A DNA stretch of 64,000 nucleotides from CBDDFS01 sp965227255 (lineage in GTDB: Bacteria > Bacteroidota > Bacteroidia > Flavobacteriales_E > Vicingaceae): the NCBI GenBank assembly GCA_965227255.1, contig CBDDFS010000006.1, positions 229,736 through 293,735 on the forward strand. The letters are read 5' to 3'. The notes beneath the pieces are model-generated. The model saw nothing but the letters and a program-made list of their open reading frames with translations. It was not told where the DNA came from and made no database searches. The position numbers and the translations under genes are program-made. Shown here piece after piece: positions 16,575 through 24,770 of the stretch (its first letter is position 1; every line of letters begins with the position of its first letter).

Positions 16575-17099
16575 ATGGAAACAAAAACTCTAACAGCCTG
16601 GAAAATTGATCAGGCTCACTCAGAAATCGGATTCAAAGTAAAACACATGATGATCTCAACTGTAAGTGGACAGTTTGAAAACTTCAATGTAGAGATCGAA
16701 AGTGAAGATGACGATTTCATTAACGCCAATATCAATGTCGACATTGATGTGAACTCAATTAGCACTAAAAATGCAGACAGAGATGGACATTTGAAATCGA
16801 ATGATTTCTTCAACGCAGAAGAATATCCCAGCATCACATTCAAATCAAAAAGCTTTGACGGTAGCCAGTTGACAGGTGACCTTACCATTAGAGACATTAC
16901 AAAAGAAGTAACAATGGAGGTTGATTACAACGGGATGGCTGTCGATCCTTATGGACAGACTAAGGCTGGATTCGAACTTACCGGTGAAATCAACAGAAAA
17001 GATTTTGGTCTTTCTTGGGATGCGGTAACTGAGGCAGGAAACATAGTTGTTTCTGACAAAGTGAAACTTGTGATTGACGCACAGTTTATAAGACAATAA
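16575..17099 (+). CDS. YceI family lipid-binding protein
   Basis: This 174-residue protein is a lipocalin-like YceI barrel: WKIDQAHSEIGFKVKHMMIS at the start, then NADRDGHLKSNDFFNAEEYP and the closing RKDFGLSW. It lacks a signal peptide, so it is a cytoplasmic version of a family usually found in the periplasm; members bind long isoprenoid chains. It is in one unit with the pirin gene and ends in a strong terminator. Confidence 0.93.
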   Translation: METKTLTAWKIDQAHSEIGFKVKHMMISTVSGQFENFNVEIESEDDDFINANINVDIDVNSISTKNADRDGHLKSNDFFNAEEYPSITFKSKSFDGSQLTGDLTIRDITKEVTMEVDYNGMAVDPYGQTKAGFELTGEINRKDFGLSWDAVTEAGNIVVSDKVKLVIDAQFIRQ

Positions 17100-17116
17100 G
17101 AACCTCTATAAAAAAG

Positions 17117-17145
17117 AAAAGCCCCGAAATTCGGGGCTTTTTTTT
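17117..17145. terminator. Bidirectional terminator between yceI and the cold-shock gene
   Basis: AAAAGCCCCGAA and TTCGGGGCTTTT form a long stem with T-runs on both strands. It serves the rightward yceI gene and the leftward cold-shock gene. Confidence 0.92.
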
Positions 17146-17161
17146 GGTCAAATATTTCTAT

Positions 17162-17356
17162 TTATTCCGCCAACTTCACGTTTACGGCATTTGGACCTTT
17201 TTTGCCCTCTTCTACATCAAAGGTCACTTTATCATTTTCAGTAACACGGTCAATCAGACCTGATTTGTGTACAAAGACATCTTTTTGGCTTTCTTCATCT
17301 ACTATGAATCCGAAGCCTTTTTCATCGTTAAAAAACTTTACAGTTCCTGAGCTCAT
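17162..17356 (-). CDS. Cold-shock protein (CspA family)
   Basis: This 64-residue OB-fold protein has both RNA-binding motifs: KFFNDEKGFGFI (RNP1) and DVFVHKSGL (RNP2). It binds single-stranded RNA/DNA and melts secondary structure. The gene is single and leftward. A TACATTTG -7 element at 17507-17514 implies a leader of ~145 nt, as in many thermoregulated csp mRNAs. Confidence 0.96.
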   Translation of the reverse strand: MSSGTVKFFNDEKGFGFIVDEESQKDVFVHKSGLIDRVTENDKVTFDVEEGKKGPNAVNVKLAE

Positions 17357-17506
17357 TGTATTGGTATTGTATTAATAAAAAGTGCAATTCCCGAAATATA
17401 TTCACTTAACATGCCTTTGATGGAATTCGATGTGATAACACATCTCAACTATTAGGTTTTTACCATCCAAATACGCCTGAGCGGATATTTCTCAAGTCTT
17501 GCGTTT

Positions 17507-17514
17507 CAAATGTA
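17507..17514 (-). promoter_or_regulatory. Likely -7 element of the cold-shock gene
   Basis: The minus strand reads TACATTTG here. No convincing TTG lies at the -33 distance. Transcription from it would give a long 5' leader before 17356; no gene is seen in 17357-17571. Confidence 0.45.
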
Positions 17515-17571
17515 TGTAATTAAAACGTTGGATAGCATATTTTATGCCCGGAAGTCCTAATTGTACCCCAA

Positions 17572-18510
17572 TTAATGTACAACATCCGCCTCTTTGATCT
17601 TTTTTGGGGATGACTTAAAGTCTGATTTTACATGTAAGATTTCGTAAACATTATTCTGTATTGTGGTGGAAATGCTTCCGGTTGGAAGGTCATTTGCATC
17701 CAGTCCAAATGGATTTTCGATTTCTTCTGAGATGATCTCTACACCCAAGGTGGCAAAGGCCATAACTATGACGGCGGGAATGGTTAGATACTCGAAAACA
17801 TTGATCAATCCGAATGGTAGAATGAAAATGTACATGATAATGAATAACTTAATGAAGGTGCTGTGAGAAAAGGGAATGGGTGTCTTTAATATTCTCTCGC
17901 AAATACCCAGAACGTCTACGAAACCACGCAGGAGATCCTTCAGGTACTGTTTGTCAAAGTCGGTAACATTCTTTTCTTCATACATGTGATCTACTTCAAT
18001 GAACATGTAAGACATAATGGTATTCGGTACATGCTCAGCTTTGTCCAGCTCATCATTGTATGTTCGGTTGACATAAATGAATTTATCGTGCCTAACGTCA
18101 TTTCTGAGATGCCACTGCAGTGCAACACAGAAATTTGAAATATTCTTTACGAAAAAAGTCCTTCGTTTTCGGTCATCATCAGGGATAAGTCCGTTTAAAG
18201 CCAATGCAAGTGTGCGGGAATCATTCACCAACTTACCCCAGGCTTTTCTACCCTCCCACCATCGGTCGTAGGCAGAATTCAATCGGAAAACAAGGAATAA
18301 AGACAGAATAACCCCAACCAGTGAAAAGAAGACGGTATCGATAGAATAACTCTTCTGATAGAATTTCATATTCAGTATGGTTACGAGGGTAGCATAGAGT
18401 CCGGAAATGACAATAAATCGGAACAATTGCCTCATGTTGTAACTTTCCTTGAAGGTCTTGCGAATGACGGAGAATAAACTACTCCACTTTTTGGAATCGT
18501 ATATGATCAA
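17572..18510 (-). CDS. Bestrophin-like chloride channel family protein
   Basis: This 312-residue protein has the bestrophin/UPF0187 core: FRLNSAYDRWWEGRKAWG after helix 2, and a pore region with IPFSHSTFIKLFI and LPFGL near residues 215-240. The C-terminal part has IENPFGLDANDLP. Family members are pentameric anion (or in bacteria sometimes cation) channels. It stands alone, leftward, with the start at 18510. A second, diverged bestrophin is at 61389-62426. Confidence 0.9.
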   Translation of the reverse strand: MIIYDSKKWSSLFSVIRKTFKESYNMRQLFRFIVISGLYATLVTILNMKFYQKSYSIDTVFFSLVGVILSLFLVFRLNSAYDRWWEGRKAWGKLVNDSRTLALALNGLIPDDDRKRRTFFVKNISNFCVALQWHLRNDVRHDKFIYVNRTYNDELDKAEHVPNTIMSYMFIEVDHMYEEKNVTDFDKQYLKDLLRGFVDVLGICERILKTPIPFSHSTFIKLFIIMYIFILPFGLINVFEYLTIPAVIVMAFATLGVEIISEEIENPFGLDANDLPTGSISTTIQNNVYEILHVKSDFKSSPKKIKEADVVH

Positions 18511-18577
18511 AACGACAGAATTTAGACCTACAAAATAGGGAATATTGGAGGGAAATCAATGCTTTTAAAGGAGAGAA

Positions 18578-19324
18578 TCAGGCTAACTCTTTGTTCAATA
18601 TGTTCCTAAAGCGGGTATGGCTTATGTAATGATCTTCTAATAACCTGCCGTCTCTAATTAAGGCAAAAACACCATAACCGCTAGGAGCATTTTTAGCCTC
18701 ATCGGCCGAATTCAGAACTCTAGTTTGAATATTTATACCTCGCTCGGCACTCATTTCTTTTATCACATTAACCACCTTGGCATGCCATGGACATTGATCG
18801 GCATAGATCAGATGCCAGCCTTGATAATCAGACAGTTTATCCTCCCAGTCAATGAGACTCATCTCTGATTTACCGTTTAAAGGCAATCCCAGCAACTCAA
18901 ATCGACCTCTTTTGTCATAGAGTCGAAAATTCATTTTTTCCAATAGTCTTTTGTCATGAATCCAGGCTCCGTCACTTGTCATCGTGCACACAGCAGACAT
19001 ACCTGCTTCTTTCGCGTCTTGGATGCAATCATCAATGAGCATTTTTCCCAATCCTCTATTTCGATCTTTCTTAGCATAGATATAAAAGCACTGGACAAAC
19101 ATTGAATTTGGAGCATTGACAGGACGCCATGCATACTCTGCCGGAACATATTCGATCATTCCAAGCATTCTGCTTCCGTCCTTAAGGATTTTTAACCTTA
19201 AGCCTTCTTCATATCTCAATAGGTACCAATCCATTTTCTTCTTAAAACCTTCTTCTTTCTGACTTTTGATACAAAAAAGACCTTCCTTAAGAATGTTTTC
19301 AGGTGTAACCGTGATAAGATCCAT
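18578..19324 (-). CDS. GNAT acetyltransferase with C-terminal YoaP-like domain
   Basis: The 248-residue protein has an N-terminal GNAT domain (acetyl-CoA loop RNRGLGKMLIDD at ~90-101) and a C-terminal YoaP-like domain of thioredoxin fold with DQCPWHAKVV at ~176-185. The two-domain arrangement is that of the YoaP family. The substrate is unknown. It is leftward and monocistronic. Confidence 0.85.
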   Translation of the reverse strand: MDLITVTPENILKEGLFCIKSQKEEGFKKKMDWYLLRYEEGLRLKILKDGSRMLGMIEYVPAEYAWRPVNAPNSMFVQCFYIYAKKDRNRGLGKMLIDDCIQDAKEAGMSAVCTMTSDGAWIHDKRLLEKMNFRLYDKRGRFELLGLPLNGKSEMSLIDWEDKLSDYQGWHLIYADQCPWHAKVVNVIKEMSAERGINIQTRVLNSADEAKNAPSGYGVFALIRDGRLLEDHYISHTRFRNILNKELA

Positions 19325-19511
19325 GCTTTGAATTTTTTCTAAAAATAAGCTTGGACAAACTCAGATAAAATGATTTGAGACATGAACTTAAATGATATGT
19401 CATGAAGCCTTTTATCAGTTTTATTGCAAGCACCTTATCAAATGCAGTCGAGCTGAGCATCTAAAACTTACGACACATTGAACCAATAAACCAATATTAA
19501 AATGGACAAAT

Positions 19512-19535
19512 AAAAAAGGCCCCTCTCGGAGCCTT
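19512..19535 (-). terminator. Terminator of the short-chain dehydrogenase gene
   Basis: On the minus strand AAGGCTCC and GGGGCCTT pair around GAGA and are followed by TTTTT. It lies 24 bp after the stop at 19559. Confidence 0.88.
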
Positions 19536-19558
19536 CCATTCGTAACATATATACTAGA

Positions 19559-20476
19559 TCAATTGAGAAACTTGTGTATCGCTTTGCTGGCATTATCCTG
19601 ATACATTTCATTGGCAAAATTTCTGTAGATCTCTGCCTGGTCAATGACCTTACCTGTAACTCCTTTCGCACTGGCATAGAAGGCCCCACTTTCATATGAG
19701 TCTTCACTTATTCCATCTACATAACGCTTGGCTCCTACATCAACCGTGTGAACCATACCTTTCAGTTTAAAGACAATTGGCATCATTACATATTTGTACA
19801 TAAATCGAAGAGCAAAGGGCATTACATCCATAGCTGCTGTTCCACTCGTACTTCCAGGACTCATGGTAATAAACTTCACTTCAGGGTATTGTCTGGCAAG
19901 AGAAGACATCCACAAGGTGGCGGCATATTTGACATATGCATAAGATTCCATTGGATTCTTAGGATCAAATCGACTTCCATCCAGAACAGAAATGAAGTCC
20001 TCTTCAGTCGATTTGCCTAAATCTGGTTTATCAATCTTCATGAATTCCACACCTCTCGCAGCTTCTGAACCAGCATACAAAGCAACATTCTTCAGCTGAC
20101 CGTTTTTAAGTAATTCCTCAAGAAGATAGGCATGGCCCAATAAATTGGCGGCAGTGATGCTGGAAACACCATCTTTCGTCAGTTTCAATGGATCTCTGCT
20201 ACCAAATCCTCCTGCATTCATAATAATAGCGTCAAGTTCATCATCAAATTTTGAAATAAACTTCTTTACCGAATCCAGATTCGAAACATCAATAACGACG
20301 ATTTCGAAAATGTTTCTTTTCGTTGCTTTTTCCAATTCAGACTTTGCCGTTTGAGCTTTTTCAAGGTTGCGACAAGCCAAATAAATCTTTTCGGTTTCAT
20401 TCATCAGAGCCAATTGTCTTGCAGCGTCTTTTCCGAGTCCGCTGTTGGCTCCCGTGATCATTACTTTCTTATTCAT
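19559..20476 (-). CDS. Short-chain dehydrogenase/reductase (SDR) 1
   Basis: This 305-residue NAD(P)-dependent oxidoreductase has the cofactor motif TGANSGLG near its start, NAG in IIMNAGG and an active-site YAYVK motif (Y and K four apart). I start it at 20476 (MNKKVMITG); seven codons upstream are also possible. It resembles the retinol-dehydrogenase/protochlorophyllide-reductase-like SDRs. It lies 97 bp after the second SDR gene and has its own terminator. It is probably the last gene of the TetR-controlled group, though a separate promoter in the gap cannot be excluded. Confidence 0.88.
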   Translation of the reverse strand: MNKKVMITGANSGLGKDAARQLALMNETEKIYLACRNLEKAQTAKSELEKATKRNIFEIVVIDVSNLDSVKKFISKFDDELDAIIMNAGGFGSRDPLKLTKDGVSSITAANLLGHAYLLEELLKNGQLKNVALYAGSEAARGVEFMKIDKPDLGKSTEEDFISVLDGSRFDPKNPMESYAYVKYAATLWMSSLARQYPEVKFITMSPGSTSGTAAMDVMPFALRFMYKYVMMPIVFKLKGMVHTVDVGAKRYVDGISEDSYESGAFYASAKGVTGKVIDQAEIYRNFANEMYQDNASKAIHKFLN

Positions 20477-20573
20477 AACTGTACTGTTTAATTTCACGGT
20501 ACTAAAGTATCTTCATCGACAGCGGATCACTTTGACAGAAAGTTCAAAGAATTGGCTGAATGGTTCATGATGA

Positions 20574-21542
20574 TCAGTTAAAAGAATAAATCTCGTGTGT
20601 GATCTTCCAGAATTCGTCAATCAGGGATTTATCCGTAATGGCGGCATTCATGGGCTTCTGATCCGTGAACTTCCCAAGAGCTCCACCTTCGGGTGCACCA
20701 ATGATATCGCCATTTTTACCTATCCTACCTTCGAGACTTTCTATGTACTTCTCTGCTCCCTTTTGGGGATTCTGGGCTTTCCCTAAGACTTTCATCAGCC
20801 CAAAGCCGATGTTTTCCATGATCCACTTTTTCACAGGGCCAAGATCAGCCAGTCCATTCGTTCCTGCCGTCAATCCCGGAGAAAACCATACATATTCATT
20901 TTCATCACCATCCAGCTCCGCTAGTTTGATGGTCAGCCAGGCACTGGTCAATTTTGAAATTCCTATGGCATTCAATGAATTATATTTCTTTCCATTTGAA
21001 CTTGCATTTAAAAGATATCTGCGAAGATTCTCTGGTCCGTCAAACTCGGGTTTGACAATCATGCCGGGAATTCCCCGAGCACCTTCTCCTCCCGCAAATA
21101 CAATTCTTGCTCCTTTATTGACCAGGCCATGTTTTTTAAGGTTCCACAATGTGATCAGTGCACCGAAAGAATTCTGAAATACAGTTCTTTCCATTTGTTT
21201 GCCTTTGTACTTGGTAAAAGAATAATCATCGGTAAATGTTGCTCCTCCGGCTTGCAAGAAGACGATATCAAATCCTCGTTCTTTCGGTAAAGAAGCAACT
21301 GCCATTTCTATCGACTCCGGATCATTCATATCGAATCCCGATTGTGCGAGGATGGATATTCCACTTTTCGTTTTTGGTTCGGACAGCACTTCATTCCTGG
21401 CTTCCTGAATTCTTTTATCATTTCTGCCACCCATTACGATGTAGTCGTGATTTTGAGCGAGAAGTTTTGTTGTTCTCAAACCCATTCCACCGTTTGCCCC
21501 GGTGATAAAAACTGATTTTTCTGAATTATTCATGTCTTTCAT
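20574..21542 (-). CDS. Short-chain dehydrogenase/reductase (SDR) 2
   Basis: The 322-residue protein has TGANGGMG at ~14-21, then VFLQAGG in place of the usual NAG, a change seen in unusual SDRs. The expected YxxxK is replaced: the region reads SLNAIGISKLTSAW, so the tyrosine appears to be missing while the lysine remains. This makes catalysis by the classical mechanism uncertain. Its ATG overlaps the stop of the small membrane protein by one base (TAATG), indicating coupling. Neighbours suggest a shared, unknown substrate with SDR 1. Confidence 0.82.
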   Translation of the reverse strand: MKDMNNSEKSVFITGANGGMGLRTTKLLAQNHDYIVMGGRNDKRIQEARNEVLSEPKTKSGISILAQSGFDMNDPESIEMAVASLPKERGFDIVFLQAGGATFTDDYSFTKYKGKQMERTVFQNSFGALITLWNLKKHGLVNKGARIVFAGGEGARGIPGMIVKPEFDGPENLRRYLLNASSNGKKYNSLNAIGISKLTSAWLTIKLAELDGDENEYVWFSPGLTAGTNGLADLGPVKKWIMENIGFGLMKVLGKAQNPQKGAEKYIESLEGRIGKNGDIIGAPEGGALGKFTDQKPMNAAITDKSLIDEFWKITHEIYSFN

Positions 21543-21898
21543 TATTTATTGTTGAAATACTCATTTGATTTCTTCACAACGGAAAGCACAAGGGAAATTG
21601 CCACGAAGACAAACCCTATGATTCCTTTAGCAGGAATTGATACTAGTATGTCTAAGAGAAGTACTCCTCGCAATGCCCAAACATTCCTTCTATTGATGCT
21701 AAGAACAGTCAGGAATGCCGTTACTGCATATCCCATTGCTGTGTAGAGAGCAATGAATGGCCCTGCATCACCGATCTTCTTGTCAAGAATTGTGAAGACG
21801 ATATAAAATGTCAGTGCAAGAAATACTTTGGTTATCATCAGGATCTGAATTGCCTTTACAGTTCCCGGTTTCTGATTTATGTCTATTGTTTTTTCCAT
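21542..21898 (-). CDS. Small four-helix membrane protein, unknown function
   Basis: This 118-residue protein has four predicted helices (IQILMITKVFLALTFYIVFT and three more) and no motif I recognise. It is the middle gene of the SRPBCC-membrane protein-SDR unit; its stop overlaps the SDR 2 start. A 7-bp array fills the gap to the upstream gene. Confidence 0.75.
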   Translation of the reverse strand: MEKTIDINQKPGTVKAIQILMITKVFLALTFYIVFTILDKKIGDAGPFIALYTAMGYAVTAFLTVLSINRRNVWALRGVLLLDILVSIPAKGIIGFVFVAISLVLSVVKKSNEYFNNK

Positions 21899-21901
21899 TT
21901 T

Positions 21902-21929
21902 CTATTTGCTATTGATTATTTGCTATTTA
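21902..21929. repeat. Degenerate 7-bp array inside the SDR operon
   Basis: Four heptamers: CTATTTG, CTATTGA, TTATTTG, CTATTTA, followed by CTATCC. It runs up to the stop codon of the SRPBCC gene (21930-21932, CTA on this strand), which starts what would be the fifth unit. Confidence 0.7.
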
Positions 21930-22517
21930 CTATCCTTTATATTTCTTCTTTATTTCTTTGAAATTCTCTGCGGTAACTTCCTCTCCTGTCAGCACATAAT
22001 GCTCAACCGCGATTTGATATTCGGAGATGATCTTCTTGAATTTTCCTTTTGATAAGGCGCCCATAAAAGCTGGTTTCGTTCTGTAATTCATTTCAAATAC
22101 CAACTCGCTTGAGTTCTCATCTATGGGCTTTACCTGATAGGTTGCCACTGACACATCCAGGTCAAGAGGAAAACCTCCTGCTTCATAGATTTTAACTTCA
22201 AAAGTGTAATTGTCAGGATCATAGCTGGTTTGCTTTTCCTTCACATATTTTGATCCGCTCGAATTGTAATTGCAGGTTCTGTCGCAACCTTCTCCTCCGG
22301 AAATGTGTCCATTGTTATAATTTGAACTAACAATCTTGTGATGAGACTTGGAGATTCCACCAAAATCTTCACCTACTACAGCCCATACATCGGAAGCTGA
22401 AGCCTCAATGACTCGACTTACGGTAAAGGACTGTGTTTTCTTTTCTTTTTGGGCAAAAACTGCCGTTGAAATGATCATTGAAGCTATGATCAGACTTGAT
22501 TTGATTATTGTTTTCAT
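21930..22517 (-). CDS. Secreted SRPBCC (START-like) domain protein
   Basis: This 195-residue protein has a signal peptide (1-22, ending AVFAQ) and a START/Bet v1-like fold with the usual opening VSRVIEASASDVWAVVGED. It includes a cysteine pair in GCDRTCNY that may be structural. Such proteins bind hydrophobic ligands in a cavity. It is the first gene of the leftward unit with a TetR operator in its upstream region, which suggests that the ligand or its product induces the operon; that is inference. Confidence 0.82.
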   Translation of the reverse strand: MKTIIKSSLIIASMIISTAVFAQKEKKTQSFTVSRVIEASASDVWAVVGEDFGGISKSHHKIVSSNYNNGHISGGEGCDRTCNYNSSGSKYVKEKQTSYDPDNYTFEVKIYEAGGFPLDLDVSVATYQVKPIDENSSELVFEMNYRTKPAFMGALSKGKFKKIISEYQIAVEHYVLTGEEVTAENFKEIKKKYKG

Positions 22518-22533
22518 GGTTGTTTGAATTATT

Positions 22534-22557
22534 GGTTAAATGGTTAATTGGTTAATT
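22534..22557. repeat. Degenerate 8-bp array in the SRPBCC leader
   Basis: Three octamers: GGTTAAAT, GGTTAATT, GGTTAATT. The same octamers occur in the 85-bp repeat at 813-1013. It lies between the operator at 22571 and the start at 22517. Confidence 0.65.
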
Positions 22558-22570
22558 ACGATTTTATTTG

Positions 22571-22585
22571 ATGACCGGTCGTCAT
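22571..22585. promoter_or_regulatory. TetR operator upstream of the SRPBCC-SDR operon
   Basis: ATGACCGGTCGTCAT is identical to the sequence in the tetR promoter (23201-23215). It has ATGAC/GTCAT arms and a GACCGGTC palindromic core. It lies 54 bp upstream of the SRPBCC start. Confidence 0.85.
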
Positions 22586-22605
22586 ATATATAGATCAAAA
22601 TTTTT

Positions 22606-23187
22606 TTACTTCTTTAAAAAGGTCAAGATCATAGAAAGAAAATCCTCCAATGGTTTGCCCGAGGCTGTTGATTTCATTCTCACAAGTGAACCATGCCAGG
22701 AATTGATCACGAAAGATCCAAGGGTCTGCGCTTCTATATCATTTCTGATACTGCTATCCTCCTGTCCTTCTTCTATACATTTAATGATATATGACTCCTG
22801 AACCTGAAACTCACGATCAAGTAATTCACGGAAATTCTCGTTCACATCCCCCATCTCAACAGAGAAATTACTCATCATACATCCTTTGTCAAATCCACTC
22901 TTTTCATATAGTTTTATTGACTGATCATAGAATCGTTCAATTCTTTCCAGCGGTTTAAAGTTTTTATCAAGGAAGTTTTTTTTGTGCACCAGCTCACCAT
23001 TGTCGGCATATTGCTGCAGCACTTCGAGCCCGAATTCTTCCTTGCTCGAAAAATGATTGTAGAAGGATCCTTTTGGTATCTTCACCTCATCGGTAATCTC
23101 CTTGATGCCCGTGGCTTCATATCCATTTGTGAACATGAGATTGTAACCGGCATCGAGAATATCCTGTCTGTCAATTTTTCGTTTCAT
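22606..23187 (-). CDS. TetR/AcrR family repressor
   Basis: This 193-residue regulator has a clear N-terminal HTH (TGIKEITDEVKIPKGSFYNHF at ~27-47) and an all-helical ligand domain. Two identical copies of its presumed operator flank the gene, one between the -33 and -7 elements of its own promoter and one before the SRPBCC-SDR operon. It therefore very probably represses itself and that operon. The A of its ATG is only 5 bases from the -7 element, so the mRNA may be leaderless. The inducer is unknown, likely a hydrophobic or carbonyl compound judging by the target genes. Confidence 0.93.
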   Translation of the reverse strand: MKRKIDRQDILDAGYNLMFTNGYEATGIKEITDEVKIPKGSFYNHFSSKEEFGLEVLQQYADNGELVHKKNFLDKNFKPLERIERFYDQSIKLYEKSGFDKGCMMSNFSVEMGDVNENFRELLDREFQVQESYIIKCIEEGQEDSSIRNDIEAQTLGSFVINSWHGSLVRMKSTASGKPLEDFLSMILTFLKK

Positions 23188-23192
23188 CGGGA

Positions 23193-23224
23193 CAAATATA
23201 ATGACCGGTCGTCATATAATCCAA
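23193..23224 (-). promoter_or_regulatory. tetR promoter with operator in the spacer
   Basis: On the minus strand TTG (23224-23222), a 21-bp spacer and TATATTTG (23200-23193). The spacer contains the operator ATGACCGGTCGTCAT (23201-23215), so repressor and polymerase must compete. Confidence 0.85.
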
Positions 23225-23275
23225 ATATTTAATTGACTTTTTTACAAACTTTATTGTAAGTGTTTGATTTATAAG

Positions 23276-23968
23276 CTATTCGATTTCGATAATGACGGGC
23301 GCTAAACTTGCTGTATTTTGATCTCCACTTATTTCTTTTGGTCCCGGCATGGCCACGACAATATCTGAAAAGACAATATGATCTCCCTTCTCCATTCTCT
23401 CAATTTGAGATTTCAATGCATCGCTGAATTTTCCTCCTTCAACCACTTCTTCATAGGTGCTTTCTTCACAGCCTGGAATTGTTGCCTTGAATGACTTGAC
23501 GTGAAAGGTCATTTGAATTTGAAAGTATTCTTCTCGAGGATGTATCTTGGTAGTCGCTTTCAATTGTGCCTTACTCACTCTGCCGTATCCTGTTATTCCT
23601 GATATATAGGCAATCGGTTTTGGAAACCTATAAACTCCAAATCTTTGAGAACCCAATGAGGATGTATCACCTTTGTCATCCACAGTGAGTATTTCGATAT
23701 CAACAGGACCAGGTTCAAAGAACTGGGCTGTATATTCAAACGAGTTATCATACCTGGTCAGTTTCCCATGGCTCATCTTTATAAATACTTTATCATCACA
23801 GACCCCATCAACAGAAATATCAACAGGATTTGTCATACCAACATAGAATCTATTTGTCCTTGGATTAGATATGCTAAAACTGCCTTCCGAATTGTATTTA
23901 TGCTCAATAATCTGCGCAGTAATCCCGGTTATGTTCAATGCAAGTAGCATGCTCAATATGTATTTCAT
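23276..23968 (-). CDS. Secreted protein resembling the GldM C-terminal domains
   Basis: This 230-residue protein has a signal peptide (MKYILSMLLALNITG..TAQ). It then matches the last two domains of the gliding/T9SS protein GldM: NPVDISVDGVCDDKVFI for the third domain, and VYRFPKPIAYISG, then FKATIPG and GDHIVFSDIVVAMPG for the C-terminal one. The N-terminal membrane helix and the first two domains of GldM are missing, so it is a free periplasmic version. It diverges from the ECF sigma gene. I start at 23968; nine codons upstream are possible. The GldM relation rests on recognised sequence pattern. Confidence 0.65.
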   Translation of the reverse strand: MKYILSMLLALNITGITAQIIEHKYNSEGSFSISNPRTNRFYVGMTNPVDISVDGVCDDKVFIKMSHGKLTRYDNSFEYTAQFFEPGPVDIEILTVDDKGDTSSLGSQRFGVYRFPKPIAYISGITGYGRVSKAQLKATTKIHPREEYFQIQMTFHVKSFKATIPGCEESTYEEVVEGGKFSDALKSQIERMEKGDHIVFSDIVVAMPGPKEISGDQNTASLAPVIIEIE

Positions 23969-24040
23969 GACTAAGGCTTTGTTATATAACTGCATAATTA
24001 AGTCATAATTATTCAGAAGAGTGGCATGTTCTCTGATTAC

Positions 24041-24048
24041 TATATTTG
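24041..24048 (+). promoter_or_regulatory. -7 element of the ECF sigma gene
   Basis: TATATTTG fits TAnnTTTG and lies 13 bp before the ATG at 24062. It argues against the in-frame upstream start at 24026. No TTG is seen at the usual -33 distance. Confidence 0.45.
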
Positions 24049-24061
24049 GAAAGGTCTAAAA

Positions 24062-24613
24062 ATGAACGAAAAAGGCATATTAAAGGATATTCTCAACGGC
24101 GTTGAATCCTCATTTGAAGAGGCTTTCAGGAGCCTTTATGCCCCTTTGTGCGGATATTCACAGAAATATCTGAAGGACCAGGAAAGCGCGGAGGAAATCG
24201 TTCAGGATGTTTTCTGCAATCTGTGGGAAAAGAGGGGGAGTATTAAGATCACCACTTCCTTATCTTCCTACTTGTACACTTCTGTTCGGAACAGGTGTTT
24301 GAATGAGATCAGGAGATTGAAGAATGTTGATACCGAAGGTGTGGATGATGGGAAAATAGGAGGATGGGATGATAACAGTATCGAAGCGCTGGAATTGGAT
24401 CAGAAGATTGAAGATGCCATTGCTCAACTACCCGAAATGAGTCGAAGGGTTTTTGAACTGAGCCGCTTTGAAGGAAAGAAATACAAAGAAATTTCGGAGG
24501 AATTGAGCATCGGCGTTAAAGCCGTGGAAGCCAATATGAGCAGGGCTTTGAAAAAGTTGAGAGAAGATCTGAAAGAGTTTTTAATAAGTATAATTCTGAT
24601 TTTTTTGAATTGA
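24062..24613 (+). CDS. ECF sigma factor, FecI-like
   Basis: This 183-residue sigma factor has region 2 (LKDQESAEEIVQDVFCNLW) and region 4 (RVFELSRFEGKKYKEISEE, then VKAVEANMSRALKKLR). It belongs to the Bacteroidota type paired with FecR anti-sigma proteins and TonB-dependent transducers. The next genes are FecR, an STN-domain protein and a TonB receptor. Two copies of a bipartite motif (24614-24644, 27760-27790) look like its own target promoters, of which the first overlaps the gene's very end. Confidence 0.93.
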   Translation: MNEKGILKDILNGVESSFEEAFRSLYAPLCGYSQKYLKDQESAEEIVQDVFCNLWEKRGSIKITTSLSSYLYTSVRNRCLNEIRRLKNVDTEGVDDGKIGGWDDNSIEALELDQKIEDAIAQLPEMSRRVFELSRFEGKKYKEISEELSIGVKAVEANMSRALKKLREDLKEFLISIILIFLN

Positions 24614-24644
24614 ACATAGGGTAAATGAGGGCGTGTGTGTCTTA
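24614..24644 (+). promoter_or_regulatory. Predicted ECF promoter upstream of fecR
   Basis: ACATAGGGTAA (24614-24624), 12 bp, GTGTCTTA (24637-24644). The same two boxes with the same 12-bp spacer occur before the TonB receptor gene (27760-27790) and nowhere else noticed in the window. Confidence 0.75.
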
Positions 24645-24650
24645 TATAAT

Positions 24651-24770
24651 GAATAGTGAATATGGAGTTCGGAATTCGGAATTTGGAGTTATAAACCGAA
24701 TCACCTCATCACCGAATAACCTTTAAAGATGAAGGATGAAAAATGAAGGATGAAAAGTGAAGGATGAAAA
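24651..24770. repeat. Compound 7-bp arrays and solo element end in the fecR leader
   Basis: First array (24651-24692): GAATAGT, GAATATG, GAGTTCG, GAATTCG, GAATTTG, GAGTTAT. Then comes a 27-bp copy of the left end of the second four-helix element in inverse orientation (24695-24721). Last array (24729-24770): ATGAAGG, ATGAAAA, ATGAAGG, ATGAAAA, GTGAAGG, ATGAAAA. The last unit holds the fecR start codon. Confidence 0.85.

Noticed and set aside
20665..21177. 170-codon open frame on the plus strand
   Set aside because: It is antisense to SDR 2, which has motifs and operon context; the plus-strand product is serine/proline-rich and unlike any family.
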